Source: Deinococcus aquaticus (GTDB lineage Bacteria > Deinococcota > Deinococci > Deinococcales > Deinococcaceae). From it: a stretch of 64,000 nucleotides of DNA. The notes beneath the pieces were generated by a model. The model had not been told where the DNA came from and ran no database searches. It worked only from the letters and a program-made list of their open reading frames with translations. Numbering within the stretch: the stretch's first letter is position 1; each line of letters begins with the position of its first letter. Of this stretch, positions 26,896-38,437 are shown one piece after another. The stretch spans positions 1,733,501 to 1,797,500 of the forward strand of contig NZ_CP115165.1 of the NCBI RefSeq assembly GCF_028622095.1. Reading direction: 5' to 3'. Position numbers and translations under genes: made by a program.

Positions 26896-27624
26896 TCAGA
26901 TGCTCCAGCCACCGTCGACCAGCAGTTCCTGCCCGGTGGTGTACGCCGCCTCGCGGGAGGCCAGGAACGCCACGGCCGCCGCGACCTCGTTCGGCTCTCC
27001 GAAGCGCCGGGCCGGAATGCGCGCCGCGAGCTTCTGCGCCTCCTGCGGGTCGGCGTGCAGCTGCCGCAGCCGCTCGGTGGCGGTGTAGCCGGGCGCGACT
27101 GTGTTGCAGGTCACGCCGTCCGGGGCGACCTCCAGCGCCAGCGTCCGCAGGTAATTGGTCACCCCGGCCCGCAGCGCGTTGCTGACCGGCAGGGTGGGGG
27201 CGGGGCGGCCCACCGTCAGGCTCGTGATGGCGATCACCCGCCCCCACCCGCGCGCGCGCATGCCCGGCACGGTCGCGTTCGCCAGCCGCACGGTGCTCAT
27301 GAAGGTCGTCTGGAAGCCCTGCGCCCAGGCGTCCTCGCTGACCCCGCTGGGCAGTCCGGCCGCCGGGCCGCCCGCGTTACTGACCAGGATGTCCACGTCG
27401 CCCGCCGCCGCCACGGCCGCCTCCACACCCTCAGGTGTGCTGACATCCGCCACCACCCAGCGCGCCCCGATCGCGTCGGCGGCGCATTTCAGGGCGTCCT
27501 CGCCGCGCGCCGCGACCGTCACGTGCGCCCCCATGCGGATCAGGTCGTGCGCCGCCGCCAGCCCGATGCCCTTACTGCCGCCCGTCACCAGCGCGCGCCT
27601 GCCGTCCAGTCGAAACAGCGTCAT
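26896..27624 (-). CDS. Short-chain dehydrogenase/reductase, atypical active site
   Basis: A 242-residue Rossmann-fold protein with the nucleotide motif VTGGSKGIG and the NAGG signature. The usual catalytic Tyr-x-x-x-Lys is replaced: alignment by eye to FabG places Ser and Arg there, in ITSLTVGRPAPTLPVSNALRAG. This matches a known BKR-like SDR subgroup without the standard tetrad, so the reaction is uncertain. TACCCT lies 7 nt before ATG 27624 on the minus strand, and the divergent mqnB starts 58 bp away. Confidence 0.86.
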   Translation of the reverse strand: MTLFRLDGRRALVTGGSKGIGLAAAHDLIRMGAHVTVAARGEDALKCAADAIGARWVVADVSTPEGVEAAVAAAGDVDILVSNAGGPAAGLPSGVSEDAWAQGFQTTFMSTVRLANATVPGMRARGWGRVIAITSLTVGRPAPTLPVSNALRAGVTNYLRTLALEVAPDGVTCNTVAPGYTATERLRQLHADPQEAQKLAARIPARRFGEPNEVAAAVAFLASREAAYTTGQELLVDGGWSI

Positions 27625-27682
27625 ACCCACCAGGGTACACCCACCCCCCATGACCCCGCCGGGCAGGCGTTACCCTGCCGCC

Positions 27683-28414
27683 ATGACCCACCCCGACTCC
27701 GCCCTTCCCGACCCTGCCCGGCTGGCCGCCCTGATCGTGGTCGCCACGCCCGGCGAGGCCGCGCACCTGACCGACCTGAGCGCGCCCTTCCGGGAGCGGC
27801 TGCGTGTGCAGGTTCTGGTCAGTGGCGTGGGGCCGGTCGCGGCGGCCCTCGCCACGCAGCGCGCCCTGCTGGCCGCCCCGTACGCCCTGGCGATCAGCGC
27901 CGGGATCGGCGGCGCGTATCCCGCCTCGGGCCTGCAGGCGGGCGATCTGGCCGTGTCCAGCCGCATCATCCAGGCGGACCTGGGCGCGTGGGACGACGGG
28001 CAGTTCCTGGATTTCACGGCGCTGGGCCTGTCCGTGCTGCCCGGACCACTGGAGTCACCCGAACCGCACGCTGATCCGGACGTGCAGGCCGGGCACTTTC
28101 CCGCCTGGGAGAAGGCCGCGCAGGTCGCGGCGCGCAGCGGGGCGCGGCTGGGGCCACTGCTGACGCTGGGCAGCGTCACGGGCGACCACGGGGCGGCGCG
28201 GCACCTCCAGGCCCGGCACCCCGGCGCACTCACCGAGGGCATGGAGGGGGCCGGGGTGGCGCACGCCGCGCTGCTGGCGGGCGTGCCCAGCCTGGAAGTA
28301 CGCGGCGTGAGCAACCCCGTCGGCCCGCGCGACCGCGCCGCGTGGCGCATCCCGCAGGCACTGGCCGCGACCCGCCGGGGCGTGGAGGCCGCGCTGCTGA
28401 CCCTGCTCGACTGA
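27683..28414 (+). CDS. mqnB: Futalosine hydrolase
   Basis: A 243-residue nucleosidase of the PNP/MTAN fold: VLVSGVGPVAAALATQRAL, AISAGIGGAYPASGLQAGDLAVSSR and EGMEGAGVAHAALLAGVPSLEVRGVSN. This pattern is that of MqnB, which removes hypoxanthine from futalosine in the alternative menaquinone pathway. Other adenosylhomocysteine-type nucleosidases are similar, so the assignment is good but not absolute. TACCCT lies 6 nt before the ATG. The reading frame upstream of 27683 is a shadow of the SDR gene. Confidence 0.85.
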   Translation: MTHPDSALPDPARLAALIVVATPGEAAHLTDLSAPFRERLRVQVLVSGVGPVAAALATQRALLAAPYALAISAGIGGAYPASGLQAGDLAVSSRIIQADLGAWDDGQFLDFTALGLSVLPGPLESPEPHADPDVQAGHFPAWEKAAQVAARSGARLGPLLTLGSVTGDHGAARHLQARHPGALTEGMEGAGVAHAALLAGVPSLEVRGVSNPVGPRDRAAWRIPQALAATRRGVEAALLTLLD

Positions 28415-28449
28415 ACCGCGCCGCCCCACTGGACTGGGGGCGGCGCGGT
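28415..28449. terminator. Bidirectional terminator behind mqnB
   Basis: ACCGCGCCGCCCC (28415-28427) and GGGGCGGCGCGGT (28437-28449) form a perfect 13-bp stem immediately after the mqnB stop, facing the convergent hypothetical gene. Confidence 0.8.
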
Positions 28450-28468
28450 ATCGGTCCAGCCGGTCAGG

Positions 28469-28894
28469 TCAGTTGGGGTTCAGGAGCGTCTGCACCGGCG
28501 TGACCTGCGCGGGGAAACTGACCGTGACGTTCACGGTCGTTCCAGCGGGCGTGGCGGGGTCCACGTTGATCCAGTGGCTCGCCAGGACCGGCGGGTTCGG
28601 CTGCGGGTCGATGGCGCGCACCAGCACGCGCCCCTGCGCCGGCACGAACGCGCACCAGCTTTCCGGCGCGGCTGTGAACGCCCGGACGGGCAGCACGCTC
28701 TGCAGGGTCAGGTCGTCGGGCGTCGCCCAGTACTCGATCAGCAGGCTCGCCTGCGTGCGGTTCAGGTCGGGGCGGGCCACGTCCAGTTGAATCTCGACGC
28801 TGTCGGCCTTGCCGGACACGAGGTTCATCCAGCCCGGGACCACCAGGCGGCCGCTGCTGGCGCTCTTGAACTGTTGCGGGGCGGGATCAGTCAT
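28469..28894 (-). CDS. Hypothetical protein
   Basis: A 141-residue soluble beta-rich protein with no signal peptide. It has pairs such as VEIQLDVARPDLNRTQASLLIEYWATPDDLTLQSVLPV and TTVNVTVSFPAQVTPVQTLL, reminiscent of a beta-sandwich but of no family I recognise. TAGTCT lies 7 nt before the ATG on the minus strand. Confidence 0.66.
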   Translation of the reverse strand: MTDPAPQQFKSASSGRLVVPGWMNLVSGKADSVEIQLDVARPDLNRTQASLLIEYWATPDDLTLQSVLPVRAFTAAPESWCAFVPAQGRVLVRAIDPQPNPPVLASHWINVDPATPAGTTVNVTVSFPAQVTPVQTLLNPN

Positions 28895-28963
28895 GCGCTA
28901 CAGACTACCGCCTGAACGGTCACACGGTTCCGACAGGGCCGCCCGGCGCAGGTACGCTGTGAA

Positions 28964-29101
28964 CTACTCGCTCTGAATGGTGCGGGTCAGAGCGCGCACG
29001 GCCAGGAAGCCCACCACGAAGAACAGCAGGGGCAGCAGGTTCACGCTGAGCTCGGAGTCTTTCTCGGGTTCCAGCGGGTTCTGACGGCGGTACTTGATCA
29101 T
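28964..29101 (-). CDS. Small single-span membrane protein (45 aa)
   Basis: Predicted 45-residue protein: a charged N-terminal half ([17 protein letters not shown]) and one hydrophobic segment (about residues 19-36) followed by [16 protein letters not shown] lies exactly 7 nt before the ATG on the minus strand, as for leaderless genes around it. No family is recognised. Confidence 0.58.
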   Translation of the reverse strand: MIKYRRQNPLEPEKDSELSVNLLPLLFFVVGFLAVRALTRTIQSE

Positions 29102-29266
29102 GCGCCCCAGCCTACGGCACCCGCCTCCCGGAAACGCACGCCGGTCTTAAGGGTCGCTTGCGAGTCCCGACCACCCGGCCTCCTGTCCAGCCCATACGAC
29201 CCCCGGGGGCCCGCCTGTAAGCCCGGCCGTTGCACCCGCCCCGCGCCGGGGGGTAGAACTGCGCCC

Positions 29267-30334
29267 GTGACCTCCACCCCTTCCCAGGCCCCCGGCGAGC
29301 CCGCCACCATGCGCGCCCTGAGCAAACAACACGCCCAGGAGGGCATCTGGATGACCGAGGCGCCGGTCCCCACGCCCGGCCCGAACGACCTGCTCATCCG
29401 GGTGCGCAAGGGCAGCATCTGCGGCACCGACGTGCACATCTACAAGTGGGACACCTGGGCGCAGAACACCATCCCCGTGCCCATGATCGTCGGGCACGAG
29501 TACGTCGGCACGGTCGCCGCGATCGGCAGCGAGGTTCGCGGCTTCCAGATCGGGGACCGCGTCAGCGGCGAGGGGCACGTCACCTGCGGGCACTGCCGCA
29601 ACTGCCGCGCCGGGCGCCGCCACCTGTGCCGCAACACCCTGGGCGTCGGCGTGAACCGCCCCGGTTCTTTCGCCGAGTACCTCGTGCTGCCCGCCTTCAA
29701 CGCCTTCAAACTCCCGGACGACATTCCCGACGACATCGCCGCGATCTTCGACCCGTTCGGGAACGCCGTGCACACCGCCCTGAGCTTCGACCTGGTCGGC
29801 GAGGACGTCCTGATCACGGGCGCCGGCCCCATCGGTGTGATGGCCGCCGCCGTCGCCCGGCACGTCGGCGCGCGCAACGTGGTGATCACCGACATCAACG
29901 ACTACCGCCTGGACCTCGCGCGCCGCATGGGCGTCACCCGCGCCGTGAACGTCGCCCACGAGGACCTGCGCGTCGTCATGCAGGAACTCGGCATGACCGA
30001 AGGCTTCGACGTGGGCCTCGAGATGAGTGGCTCCGGCCCCGCCTTCGCGCAGATGGTGGACGTCATGAACAACGGCGGCAAGGTCGCCCTGCTCGGCATT
30101 CCCAGCGGCCGCGTGGACATCGACTGGAACGCCGTCATCTTCAAGATGCTGACCATCAAGGGCATCTACGGCCGCGAGATGTTCGAAACCTGGTACAAGA
30201 TGGCCGCCCTCATCCAGTCCGGCCTGGACCTGAGCCCCATCATCACGCACCACTACCCCATTCATGACTACCAGAAGGGCTTTGACGCCATGCTCGGCGG
30301 CCAGAGCGGCAAGGTCATCCTGAACTGGGAGTAA
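29267..30334 (+). CDS. tdh: L-threonine 3-dehydrogenase
   Basis: A 355-residue zinc-dependent medium-chain dehydrogenase oxidising threonine to 2-amino-3-ketobutyrate with NAD. Catalytic zinc ligands are Cys in [13 protein letters not shown] and His in GHEYVG; the structural zinc cluster is [15 protein letters not shown]. The NAD motif is [18 protein letters not shown] followed by W is the Tdh signature. Start is GTG 29267, with AGAACT 6 nt upstream. The N-terminal 15 residues are an extension, and ATG 29309 is a shorter alternative. Confidence 0.93.
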   Translation: MTSTPSQAPGEPATMRALSKQHAQEGIWMTEAPVPTPGPNDLLIRVRKGSICGTDVHIYKWDTWAQNTIPVPMIVGHEYVGTVAAIGSEVRGFQIGDRVSGEGHVTCGHCRNCRAGRRHLCRNTLGVGVNRPGSFAEYLVLPAFNAFKLPDDIPDDIAAIFDPFGNAVHTALSFDLVGEDVLITGAGPIGVMAAAVARHVGARNVVITDINDYRLDLARRMGVTRAVNVAHEDLRVVMQELGMTEGFDVGLEMSGSGPAFAQMVDVMNNGGKVALLGIPSGRVDIDWNAVIFKMLTIKGIYGREMFETWYKMAALIQSGLDLSPIITHHYPIHDYQKGFDAMLGGQSGKVILNWE

Positions 30335-30410
30335 GAGGGTGTAGGACGTGGGTTGTAGGTTGTAGGGTGTGGACGCTGTTTCGTCCCACAACTCACACCC
30401 CCTTCGCCAT
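30335..30410 (+). terminator. Imperfect GTTGTAGG-rich hairpin behind tdh
   Basis: A GT-rich strand containing repeated GGTTGTAGG words is followed by CCCACAACTCACACCC, which can pair back imperfectly with the start of the segment. It probably ends tdh transcription and isolates the trpS leader. It resembles the hairpin at 14141. Confidence 0.5.
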
Positions 30411-30454
30411 CTGGCGGATGCCCCCAATCCCTCTGGTGCGGCATGCTGCGGCCC

Positions 30455-31650
<1,196 letters not shown>

Positions 31651-31857
31651 CAAGGAGGGAGCGGGGAGTGAGTCGGCTGTTCCCACTGTCCACTTCCTGC
31701 TGTCCACTGCCCACCGCCTACGACCCCCCCGTGTGCTCCCGTGCCTACTTTTCCTGAGTGTGGTCGTGTTAACCTGCTTGCCGGAGGCCCGGCACTGGCC
31801 CTGGCGGCGTGAAGCTGGCTGTGGGAGTCTGGAAGGTGCCGCGGCGATAAACGACTC
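31651..31857. other. Intergenic stretch with direct repeats, dnaJ leader
   Basis: Holds two near-identical words, CTGTCCACTTC and CTGTCCACTGC (about 31686-31711), then an AT-rich patch GTGTTAACC, then a GCCGG/CCGGC hairpin. I see no clear promoter for dnaJ and no gene. Confidence 0.35.
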
Positions 31858-32982
31858 ATGGACTACTACGAACTGCTGGGCGTGGCCCGTACGGCAAGTG
31901 CCGATGAAATCAAATCCGCTTACCGCAAACTGGCCCTGAAGTACCACCCGGACCGGAACAAGGAAGAGGGCGCGGCCGAGAAGTTCACGCAGATCAACGA
32001 GGCGTACGCGGTCCTCAGTGACGCCGAGAAACGCGCGCACTTCGACCGGTACGGCAGCGCGCCGGGCGCCGGAATGCCGGGCGGCGATCCGTTCGGCGGG
32101 ATGGGCGGCGCGGGCTTCGACCCGATGGACATCTTCGAGCAGCTGTTCGGCGGCGCGGTGGGCGGCCGGGGTGGCCGCCGTGGCCCGGCGCGCGGCGACG
32201 ACCTGGAAACCGAGGCGCACGTGACGCTGGCCCAGGCCCGCGCGGGCGAGGAGATTCAGGTCAGCGTGGACCGCCTGACGGCCTGCGATCACTGCCACGG
32301 CACGAAAACCGAGCCGGGCGGGAAACCCCCGAAAACCTGCTCGACCTGCGGCGGCGCGGGCGCGGTGCGGGCTCAGGCGCGCACGATCTTCGGCGTCGTG
32401 GAGACGCAGCAGGCGTGCCCCACCTGCCGGGGCGAGGGTCAGATCGTTCAGGACCCCTGCACGGTCTGCAAGGGCCGGGGCCGCACCCTGAAATCCGAGC
32501 AGGTCAGCGTGAAACTCCCCAGGGGCATCGACGAGGGCTACCGCATCCGCGTGAGCGGCATGGGCAACGAGGGTCCGGGCGGGAACGGCGACCTGTACGT
32601 GCACATCGAGATGGAAAAACACCCGGAGTTGCGCCGCGAGCAGGAGCACCTGATCTATGCGGCAAAAATCGGGTTCGCGAAGGCCGCGCTGGGCGGGCAG
32701 GTCACGGTCCCCACCCTGGACGGCCCGCAGGTGGTCGAGGTGAAGGCCGGCACGCAGCACGGCGAACTGCACCGCCTGCGCGCCCAGGGCATGCCGCGCC
32801 TCCAGGGGTCCGGCAGCGGCGACCTGATCGTCGAGTACGACGTCATCGTGCCGAAACCCGGTCAGTTGACGCCCGAGGCGCGCGAGGCCCTTCTCGCCTA
32901 CGCCCGCGCGGTCGGTGACGAGGTGAACGAGAAGCACGAGAGCCTGCTCGGCAAGGTCGGGAAGATTTTCCGGGGCGAGTAG
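31858..32982 (+). CDS. dnaJ: Chaperone DnaJ
   Basis: A full type I DnaJ (374 aa), the Hsp40 partner of DnaK. The J-domain has YHPDRN with the invariant HPD near residues 31-33. A Gly/Phe/Met-rich linker (about 68-115) and four zinc-finger repeats follow: [24 protein letters not shown] and CTVCKGRG; the first lacks its last glycine. The C-terminal substrate domains are complete. No dnaK or grpE lies nearby, so this is a stand-alone copy. No CIRCE element is visible upstream. Confidence 0.95.
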   Translation: MDYYELLGVARTASADEIKSAYRKLALKYHPDRNKEEGAAEKFTQINEAYAVLSDAEKRAHFDRYGSAPGAGMPGGDPFGGMGGAGFDPMDIFEQLFGGAVGGRGGRRGPARGDDLETEAHVTLAQARAGEEIQVSVDRLTACDHCHGTKTEPGGKPPKTCSTCGGAGAVRAQARTIFGVVETQQACPTCRGEGQIVQDPCTVCKGRGRTLKSEQVSVKLPRGIDEGYRIRVSGMGNEGPGGNGDLYVHIEMEKHPELRREQEHLIYAAKIGFAKAALGGQVTVPTLDGPQVVEVKAGTQHGELHRLRAQGMPRLQGSGSGDLIVEYDVIVPKPGQLTPEAREALLAYARAVGDEVNEKHESLLGKVGKIFRGE

Positions 32983-32992
32983 AGAAGTAGAT

Positions 32993-33047
32993 GGTTGAAA
33001 GTTGATGGTTGATGGGGTTTGACTCCATCAACCATCAACTTTCAACC
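32993..33047. terminator. 23-bp perfect low-GC hairpin
   Basis: Arms 32993-33015 and 33025-33047 are perfectly complementary over 23 bp with a 9-nt loop, built from TTGATGG and TTGAAAG words and far less GC-rich than the surroundings. It lies between dnaJ and the convergent oxidoreductase and encodes the last residues and stop codon of the latter. A bidirectional terminator is likely. Confidence 0.78.
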
Positions 33048-34488
33048 TGAATTCATCGTGCAGGGCGGCCAGCGCTGCGTGGTGGCCGGCCATGCCGTGA
33101 ATGCCGCCGCCGGGCGGAGTGGCGCTGGAGCACAGGTACACGCCGCGCACGGGCGTGCGGTACGGGGTGGGGGTGGGGACGGGGCGGGCCAGCAGGCCGG
33201 GGAGGTCGCCGCGCCCGCCGTTCACGTCGCCGCCATGAAAGACCGGGCTGAAGGCCTGGAGTTGCGTGGCGGTCGTGCGGGTGCGGGCCAGGATCAGCCC
33301 CTCCCAGCCGGGCGCAAACCGGTCGATCTGCCTCTCGACCTGTGCCTGGGCGTCGTGGTCGCTGCCGTTCGGGACGTGCGCGTACGCCCAGAAGGTGTGC
33401 CGCCCGGCAGGAGCACGGCTGGGGTCGAACAGGGTGTGCTGCGCGGCCAGCACGTACGGGCGCGGGTGCAGGTGCGCCTGCGTGACGGCTTCCGACGCGG
33501 CGATGTCGGCCGCGTGCCCGCCGATGTGCACGGTGGCGGCGCGGGCCACGCGCGGATCCTGCCAGGGCATCGGGCCGGACAGCGCGTAATCGAACTTCTG
33601 AATGCCTGGGCCGTAGCGGTAGCCTTCCAGCGCGTCCCGGTACGCGGCCGGGGCGCGGTCGCCCAGGATGCCCAGCAGCACGGCGGGACTGCTGTCCACC
33701 AGGGTCACGCGGGCGGGCGGCAGGTCGCGGGCGTCCGTGACGGTCACGCCGGTCACGACGCTGCCGCCCAGGTACTCCAGGTAGGCGCGCATGGCGTCTG
33801 CCAGGGACTGCGCGCCGCCACGCGGGAACGGCCACCCGACCGCGTGGCCCAGCAGCGCCAGCACCAGCGTCATGGCGGACGTGCCGGGCGTGCTCAGTGG
33901 CAGGCAGCTGTGCGCGGCCAGTCCGGCCCACAGCGCGCGGGCCTCGGGTGTGCGGAACAGGGTCTGGCCCAGCAGCGCGGCGGGCGGCAGGCCCCGCACG
34001 CCGAAGCGCGCCAGGGTCACGGGGTGGCGCGGTACGCGCGGCAGCGGGCGCAGAATGTCGTCCAGCAGGCCCTCCCAATCGGCCAGCAGCGGGGCCATCA
34101 GGCGCACCCAGGTGGGACCGTCGCGGCCCAGGGCGTCGGCGGTGGCGTGCAGGTCACGTTCCAGCGTCACGCTTCGCCCGCCGGGCAGCGGGTGCGCGAC
34201 CGGAGCGGTGGGCTGCACCCAGTCCAGCCCGAAGGCATGCAGCGGCCACTGCCGGAACGCGGGGCTCGCGGCGGCCAGCGGGTGAATGGCCGACCCGTAA
34301 TCATGCACGAAGCCGGGCAGGGTCATGTGCGCGCTGCTCAGGCCGCCGCCCACCTGCGCGCGCGCCTCGATCACCTGCACGCGCAGGCCCGCGCGGGCCA
34401 GGGTGATGGCCGCCGACAGGCCGTTCGGTCCGGCTCCGACAATCACGGCGTCCAGCGCGGGGGGCGGTCCTGCGGGGGGAGCAGTCAT
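33028..34488 (-). CDS. FAD-dependent oxidoreductase, phytoene desaturase-like
   Basis: A 486-residue flavoprotein of the phytoene dehydrogenase-related group. The N-terminal dinucleotide fold is [29 protein letters not shown] and the C-terminal FAD signature is [20 protein letters not shown]. Carotenoid enzymes CrtI/CrtD/CrtO share this fold, but the substrate cannot be read and no crt gene is adjacent. TACGCT lies 6 nt before ATG 34488 on the minus strand. The last residues (RLKVDG) are encoded by the 23-bp hairpin, hinting at a replaced 3' end. Confidence 0.85.
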   Translation of the reverse strand: MTAPPAGPPPALDAVIVGAGPNGLSAAITLARAGLRVQVIEARAQVGGGLSSAHMTLPGFVHDYGSAIHPLAAASPAFRQWPLHAFGLDWVQPTAPVAHPLPGGRSVTLERDLHATADALGRDGPTWVRLMAPLLADWEGLLDDILRPLPRVPRHPVTLARFGVRGLPPAALLGQTLFRTPEARALWAGLAAHSCLPLSTPGTSAMTLVLALLGHAVGWPFPRGGAQSLADAMRAYLEYLGGSVVTGVTVTDARDLPPARVTLVDSSPAVLLGILGDRAPAAYRDALEGYRYGPGIQKFDYALSGPMPWQDPRVARAATVHIGGHAADIAASEAVTQAHLHPRPYVLAAQHTLFDPSRAPAGRHTFWAYAHVPNGSDHDAQAQVERQIDRFAPGWEGLILARTRTTATQLQAFSPVFHGGDVNGGRGDLPGLLARPVPTPTPYRTPVRGVYLCSSATPPGGGIHGMAGHHAALAALHDEFRLKVDG

Positions 34489-34719
34489 GCGGGCAGCGTA
34501 CCGCCCGGCGCAGGCCGTCCCTGTTGAACAGACGTTCATGAGCCGCGCGGGCAGTGTTCCCGGCGCGGGCACGCCTGCGCTCCATGACACCCGGCGCGGC
34601 GGACAGGTATGCTGCTTGGCGGTCGGTTCCGCGCCGGGAGGCTCTCCTTCCGGCGGTGTTCACGGGAACCGCGTTGCGTGCCGCCCCACCGCCCCCCTTT
34701 CCTTCCGGAGGATCACCCC

Positions 34720-35715
<996 letters not shown>

Positions 35716-35731
35716 ACAGGAGCCGTGGGGC

Positions 35732-35764
35732 GTGGGCAGCGGAGAACTTCTTTCCGCTGCCCAC
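35732..35764. terminator. Terminator between prs and membrane protein gene
   Basis: GTGGGCAGCGGA (35732-35743) and TCCGCTGCCCAC (35753-35764) form a perfect 12-bp stem with a 9-nt loop between convergent genes. Confidence 0.75.
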
Positions 35765-35804
35765 ATTCTGTTGCCCGCGTTCTGTTCGGGCGGGTACCCT
35801 CCGG

Positions 35805-37271
35805 TCAGGTGGCGACTGGCGTGGCCCGCGCCCCGCGCAGGAGCAGCAGCAGGGTAGTGGCGGCAAGGCTGGTGACCAGCAGGCCGGCGTGTCCGCCCGT
35901 CAGGAATGCCAGTGGTAGGGCCGCGCACAGCAGCAGCGGCACCAGCAGGGTGCGGGGGCCGCCCAGGGCTGTCCAGGCGAGCAGCAGGGCGCTGGCGCTG
36001 CCCAGCAGTTCGGCGGCCTGTGGGGGCAGGTAAGCGCCCAGAACGCTGCCCAGCGTGAAGCCCAGGCTCAGCCCCAGCAGGGCCGCCGCGAACGGCAGGG
36101 GCGGCAGGGGCAGGCGGCGCGTGGCGGCCCAAAGCGGGAGCAGCAGGGCAGTCAGCAGTAGCGCGGCGCTTTTCATCAGGCCGACCTTGGTCAGTGTTTC
36201 GCGCACGCTGCCCTGCGTGAATGCCACGGCGATATCCTGGGCGGTCACGGCGTCCGTGAGTTGCCATTTCAGGGTCTGGCGGCCGCTCAGGGCGCTGCGG
36301 GTCTGCGCGGTGGGGAACAGGGTATACCGCTGGAACCGGGCGGGCCGGTCGGTGTTCAGGGTCAGTTCGAACGAGCGGATGGCTTCACGGCGGCTCAGGA
36401 CGTAGCTCCAGCCGCGCGCGCCCTGGTTGCGGTAGGTGGCCTCGACCCGGACGGCGCCACGCGCCGGGACGGTGCCCTGCCAGACGCTGCCGTTCAGGAG
36501 GTCGCTGGCGTGGAACGTCTCTCCGTTCACGGTCAGCTGGAAGCCGTTGAGGGTGCCGCTGCCCTGCGGGAGCGGGAACTCGAAGCGCAGGGTGGCGGGG
36601 GTATCCAGGGGGTTGCTGAAGGTGTACGAGGCGCGGAAGGAGGCGTTGTAGTACGTGCCGCGCCCGCCGGCGGGGTCCACGAAGTTCAGGTCGGTGGTGA
36701 TGGCGGCGCGGTCCATGTCGAGCGGGCGTTCGCCCAGCATGGTCACGTCGCGCGTGTACACGAGGCTGCCGCCGCGCGTGCGTGTGAACCCCTCGCGCAG
36801 GTTCTGCACGGTGCCGTTCTCGCCGCCCAGGTAGGGCAGGAGCTGCTCCCAGCCGTTGTTCACGCGGATGCGGGCGTAGACGTCTGGCGGCAGCACGAGG
36901 CTGCGGGAGTACGTGCGGGTCTCGACCAGGGTGGCGTGCGGGGCCTGCTGCGTGGTGGGGCCTCCGTCCGGGTCGGCGGCGTTGGCGTAGCGGGCGTTCT
37001 GTCCGGCCGCGAGGCGCAGTTCGGTGACGTGCCGGGCCACGGTCAGGGTCAGCAGGCCCGCGCCGAGGGCCAGGGCGGCGGCGGCCCAGCGGGTCAGGGT
37101 GGGTGCGTGGCGGGTCAGGGCGGTCAGGGCCGTCTGCGCGCGGGCGCGGTCCAGCAGGCCCAGCAGCAGCAGGCCCGCCAGGACGGCGAGAACGGTCAGC
37201 GCGGCGGGCGCGGCGAGGCCCAGCAGGTCGTGCAGGGCGGCTGTCAGGGTGCTCAGGGTGGTCTGGACCAT
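35805..37271 (-). CDS. Membrane protein with large extracytoplasmic domain
   Basis: A 488-residue protein. Two membrane segments lie in the first 85 residues (LLGLAAPAALTVLAVLAGLLLLGLL and WAAAALALGAGLLTLTV). A beta-rich domain of about 240 residues follows, with NPLDTPATLRFEFPLPQ and FQLTVNGETFHA strands. Five or six membrane segments close the protein. It is not a family I can name, although the layout resembles CreD-like inner-membrane proteins. GGAGGTCCC is the ribosome site of ATG 37271. It is divergent from the fructosamine kinase gene, with a dyad between them. Confidence 0.75.
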   Translation of the reverse strand: MVQTTLSTLTAALHDLLGLAAPAALTVLAVLAGLLLLGLLDRARAQTALTALTRHAPTLTRWAAAALALGAGLLTLTVARHVTELRLAAGQNARYANAADPDGGPTTQQAPHATLVETRTYSRSLVLPPDVYARIRVNNGWEQLLPYLGGENGTVQNLREGFTRTRGGSLVYTRDVTMLGERPLDMDRAAITTDLNFVDPAGGRGTYYNASFRASYTFSNPLDTPATLRFEFPLPQGSGTLNGFQLTVNGETFHASDLLNGSVWQGTVPARGAVRVEATYRNQGARGWSYVLSRREAIRSFELTLNTDRPARFQRYTLFPTAQTRSALSGRQTLKWQLTDAVTAQDIAVAFTQGSVRETLTKVGLMKSAALLLTALLLPLWAATRRLPLPPLPFAAALLGLSLGFTLGSVLGAYLPPQAAELLGSASALLLAWTALGGPRTLLVPLLLCAALPLAFLTGGHAGLLVTSLAATTLLLLLRGARATPVAT

Positions 37272-37342
37272 GCTGAAGGGACCTCCGGGGGGTGGGGGCG
37301 GGCAGGAACGACAACCGGCGGGCAAAGCGGCAGTGATGGCAG

Positions 37343-37358
37343 GTACTCACATGAGTAC
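37343..37358. promoter_or_regulatory. Perfect dyad GTACTC-N4-GAGTAC, possible operator
   Basis: A perfect 6+6 inverted repeat with a 4-nt spacer lies between two divergent genes, 72 bp before one ATG and 66 bp before the other. Its position and symmetry suit a dimeric repressor or activator. Confidence 0.4.
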
Positions 37359-37423
37359 ACATCCCCAAGGAACGCTGAGCATCCGTCTTTAGTTGCAGCG
37401 GCCCGCAGGGGCGAAGATGAACC

Positions 37424-38332
37424 ATGAACACTGTGCTGCCGGACGCCCTGCGTCCCCTGACCCCGCTGATCGAGGCGCACCTGGGCGCGGCGGTGCAGGG
37501 CGGGGCGCGCCTGCAGGGCGGGGATATCAGCGCCGCCTACCGCCTGCGGACCACGCGGGGCGAGTTCGTGCTGAAGGCCGCGCGGCCCACCGGAGGAACG
37601 CACCTGCCGCTGTACGCGCCGGAAGCCGAGGGGCTGGCGCTGCTGCGCGCGGTGGGACCGCTGGCCGTGCCGGACGTGATCGCGTTCGGGGAGGGACCGG
37701 GCGGCTGGCAGTACCTGCTGCTGTCCTACCTGCCGCCGGCCGACGACACGCCCGCCCTGCACGGGGCGCTGGGGCGGGGGCTGGCGGCCCTGCACGCGCG
37801 GCCCGCGCCGGGCTTCGGGGGTACGCCGGACAACCTGTTCGGGTCGCTGCCGCAGCAGAATCTGGCGGCGGGGTCGGCCGCCGAGTTCTTCTGGCACAGT
37901 CGCCTGCTGCCGCAGCTGGAGCGGGCCGGGGCGGCGCTGGGCGCGGCGGACCGGGCGCGGTTCGCGGAGTTGCGTGAGCGGTTGCCGCGCCTGATCCCGC
38001 CGGAGCCTCCGTCGCTGGTGCACGGTGACCTGTGGCACGGGAACCTGCTGTTCACGGTGCGCGGCCCGGCCCTGATCGATCCGGCCGCAGCGTTCAGTCA
38101 CCGGGAGGTGGATCTGGCGGCCATGCGGTTGTTCGGCGGGGTGCCCGGACAGGTGTTCGCCGCGTACGCCGGGGCGCTGCCGCCCGCCGAGGGCTGGGAG
38201 GATCGCGCGGCGCTGTGGAACCTGTACCCGCTGCTGGCGCACGTGAACATGTTCGGGGCGGGGTATCTGGCCCGCACGCGTGAGGCGCTGGAGGCGGCCC
38301 TGCGTCTGCCGGAACGCTGGGCTGGGGATTGA
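37424..38332 (+). CDS. Fructosamine kinase family protein
   Basis: A 302-residue kinase of the fructosamine-3-kinase/APH fold, which phosphorylates sugar adducts on amines so that they fall off (deglycation). Motifs: GGDISAAYRLRTTRGEFVLKAA (nucleotide loop and Lys), the catalytic loop SLVHGDLWHGNLL and metal loop LIDPAAAFSHREVDLAAMRLFGG. Length is normal. The ATG lies just past a purine-rich GGGGCGAAGATGAACC. Its partner gene is unknown; the upstream dyad may regulate it. Confidence 0.86.
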   Translation: MNTVLPDALRPLTPLIEAHLGAAVQGGARLQGGDISAAYRLRTTRGEFVLKAARPTGGTHLPLYAPEAEGLALLRAVGPLAVPDVIAFGEGPGGWQYLLLSYLPPADDTPALHGALGRGLAALHARPAPGFGGTPDNLFGSLPQQNLAAGSAAEFFWHSRLLPQLERAGAALGAADRARFAELRERLPRLIPPEPPSLVHGDLWHGNLLFTVRGPALIDPAAAFSHREVDLAAMRLFGGVPGQVFAAYAGALPPAEGWEDRAALWNLYPLLAHVNMFGAGYLARTREALEAALRLPERWAGD

Positions 38333-38387
38333 CGGGGGGCGGGCGCTGCCCTGCCGGGACGAGTCGGGCAGGACCGGGACCTTGTTG

Positions 38388-38418
38388 TGGTAAATAAACC
38401 GCTTGATTTTATAAACCA
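38388..38418. promoter_or_regulatory. AT-rich imperfect dyad before catE-like gene, possible operator
   Basis: TGGTAAATAAA (38388-38398) and TTTATAAACCA (38408-38418) match as inverted repeats in 9 of 11 positions, 20 bp before the ATG at 38438. ATAAACC is also repeated directly. The patch is strikingly AT-rich for this genome. Quinone- or thiol-responsive MarR-type repressors control catE in Bacillus, so an analogous control is possible (inference). Confidence 0.45.
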
Positions 38419-38437
38419 ACAGGATCAGAATGCAGCC

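Noticed and set aside
31734..31939. 68-codon frame running into dnaJ
   Set aside because: Different frame from dnaJ and no start signal; dnaJ motifs begin at residue 1 of the ATG at 31858.
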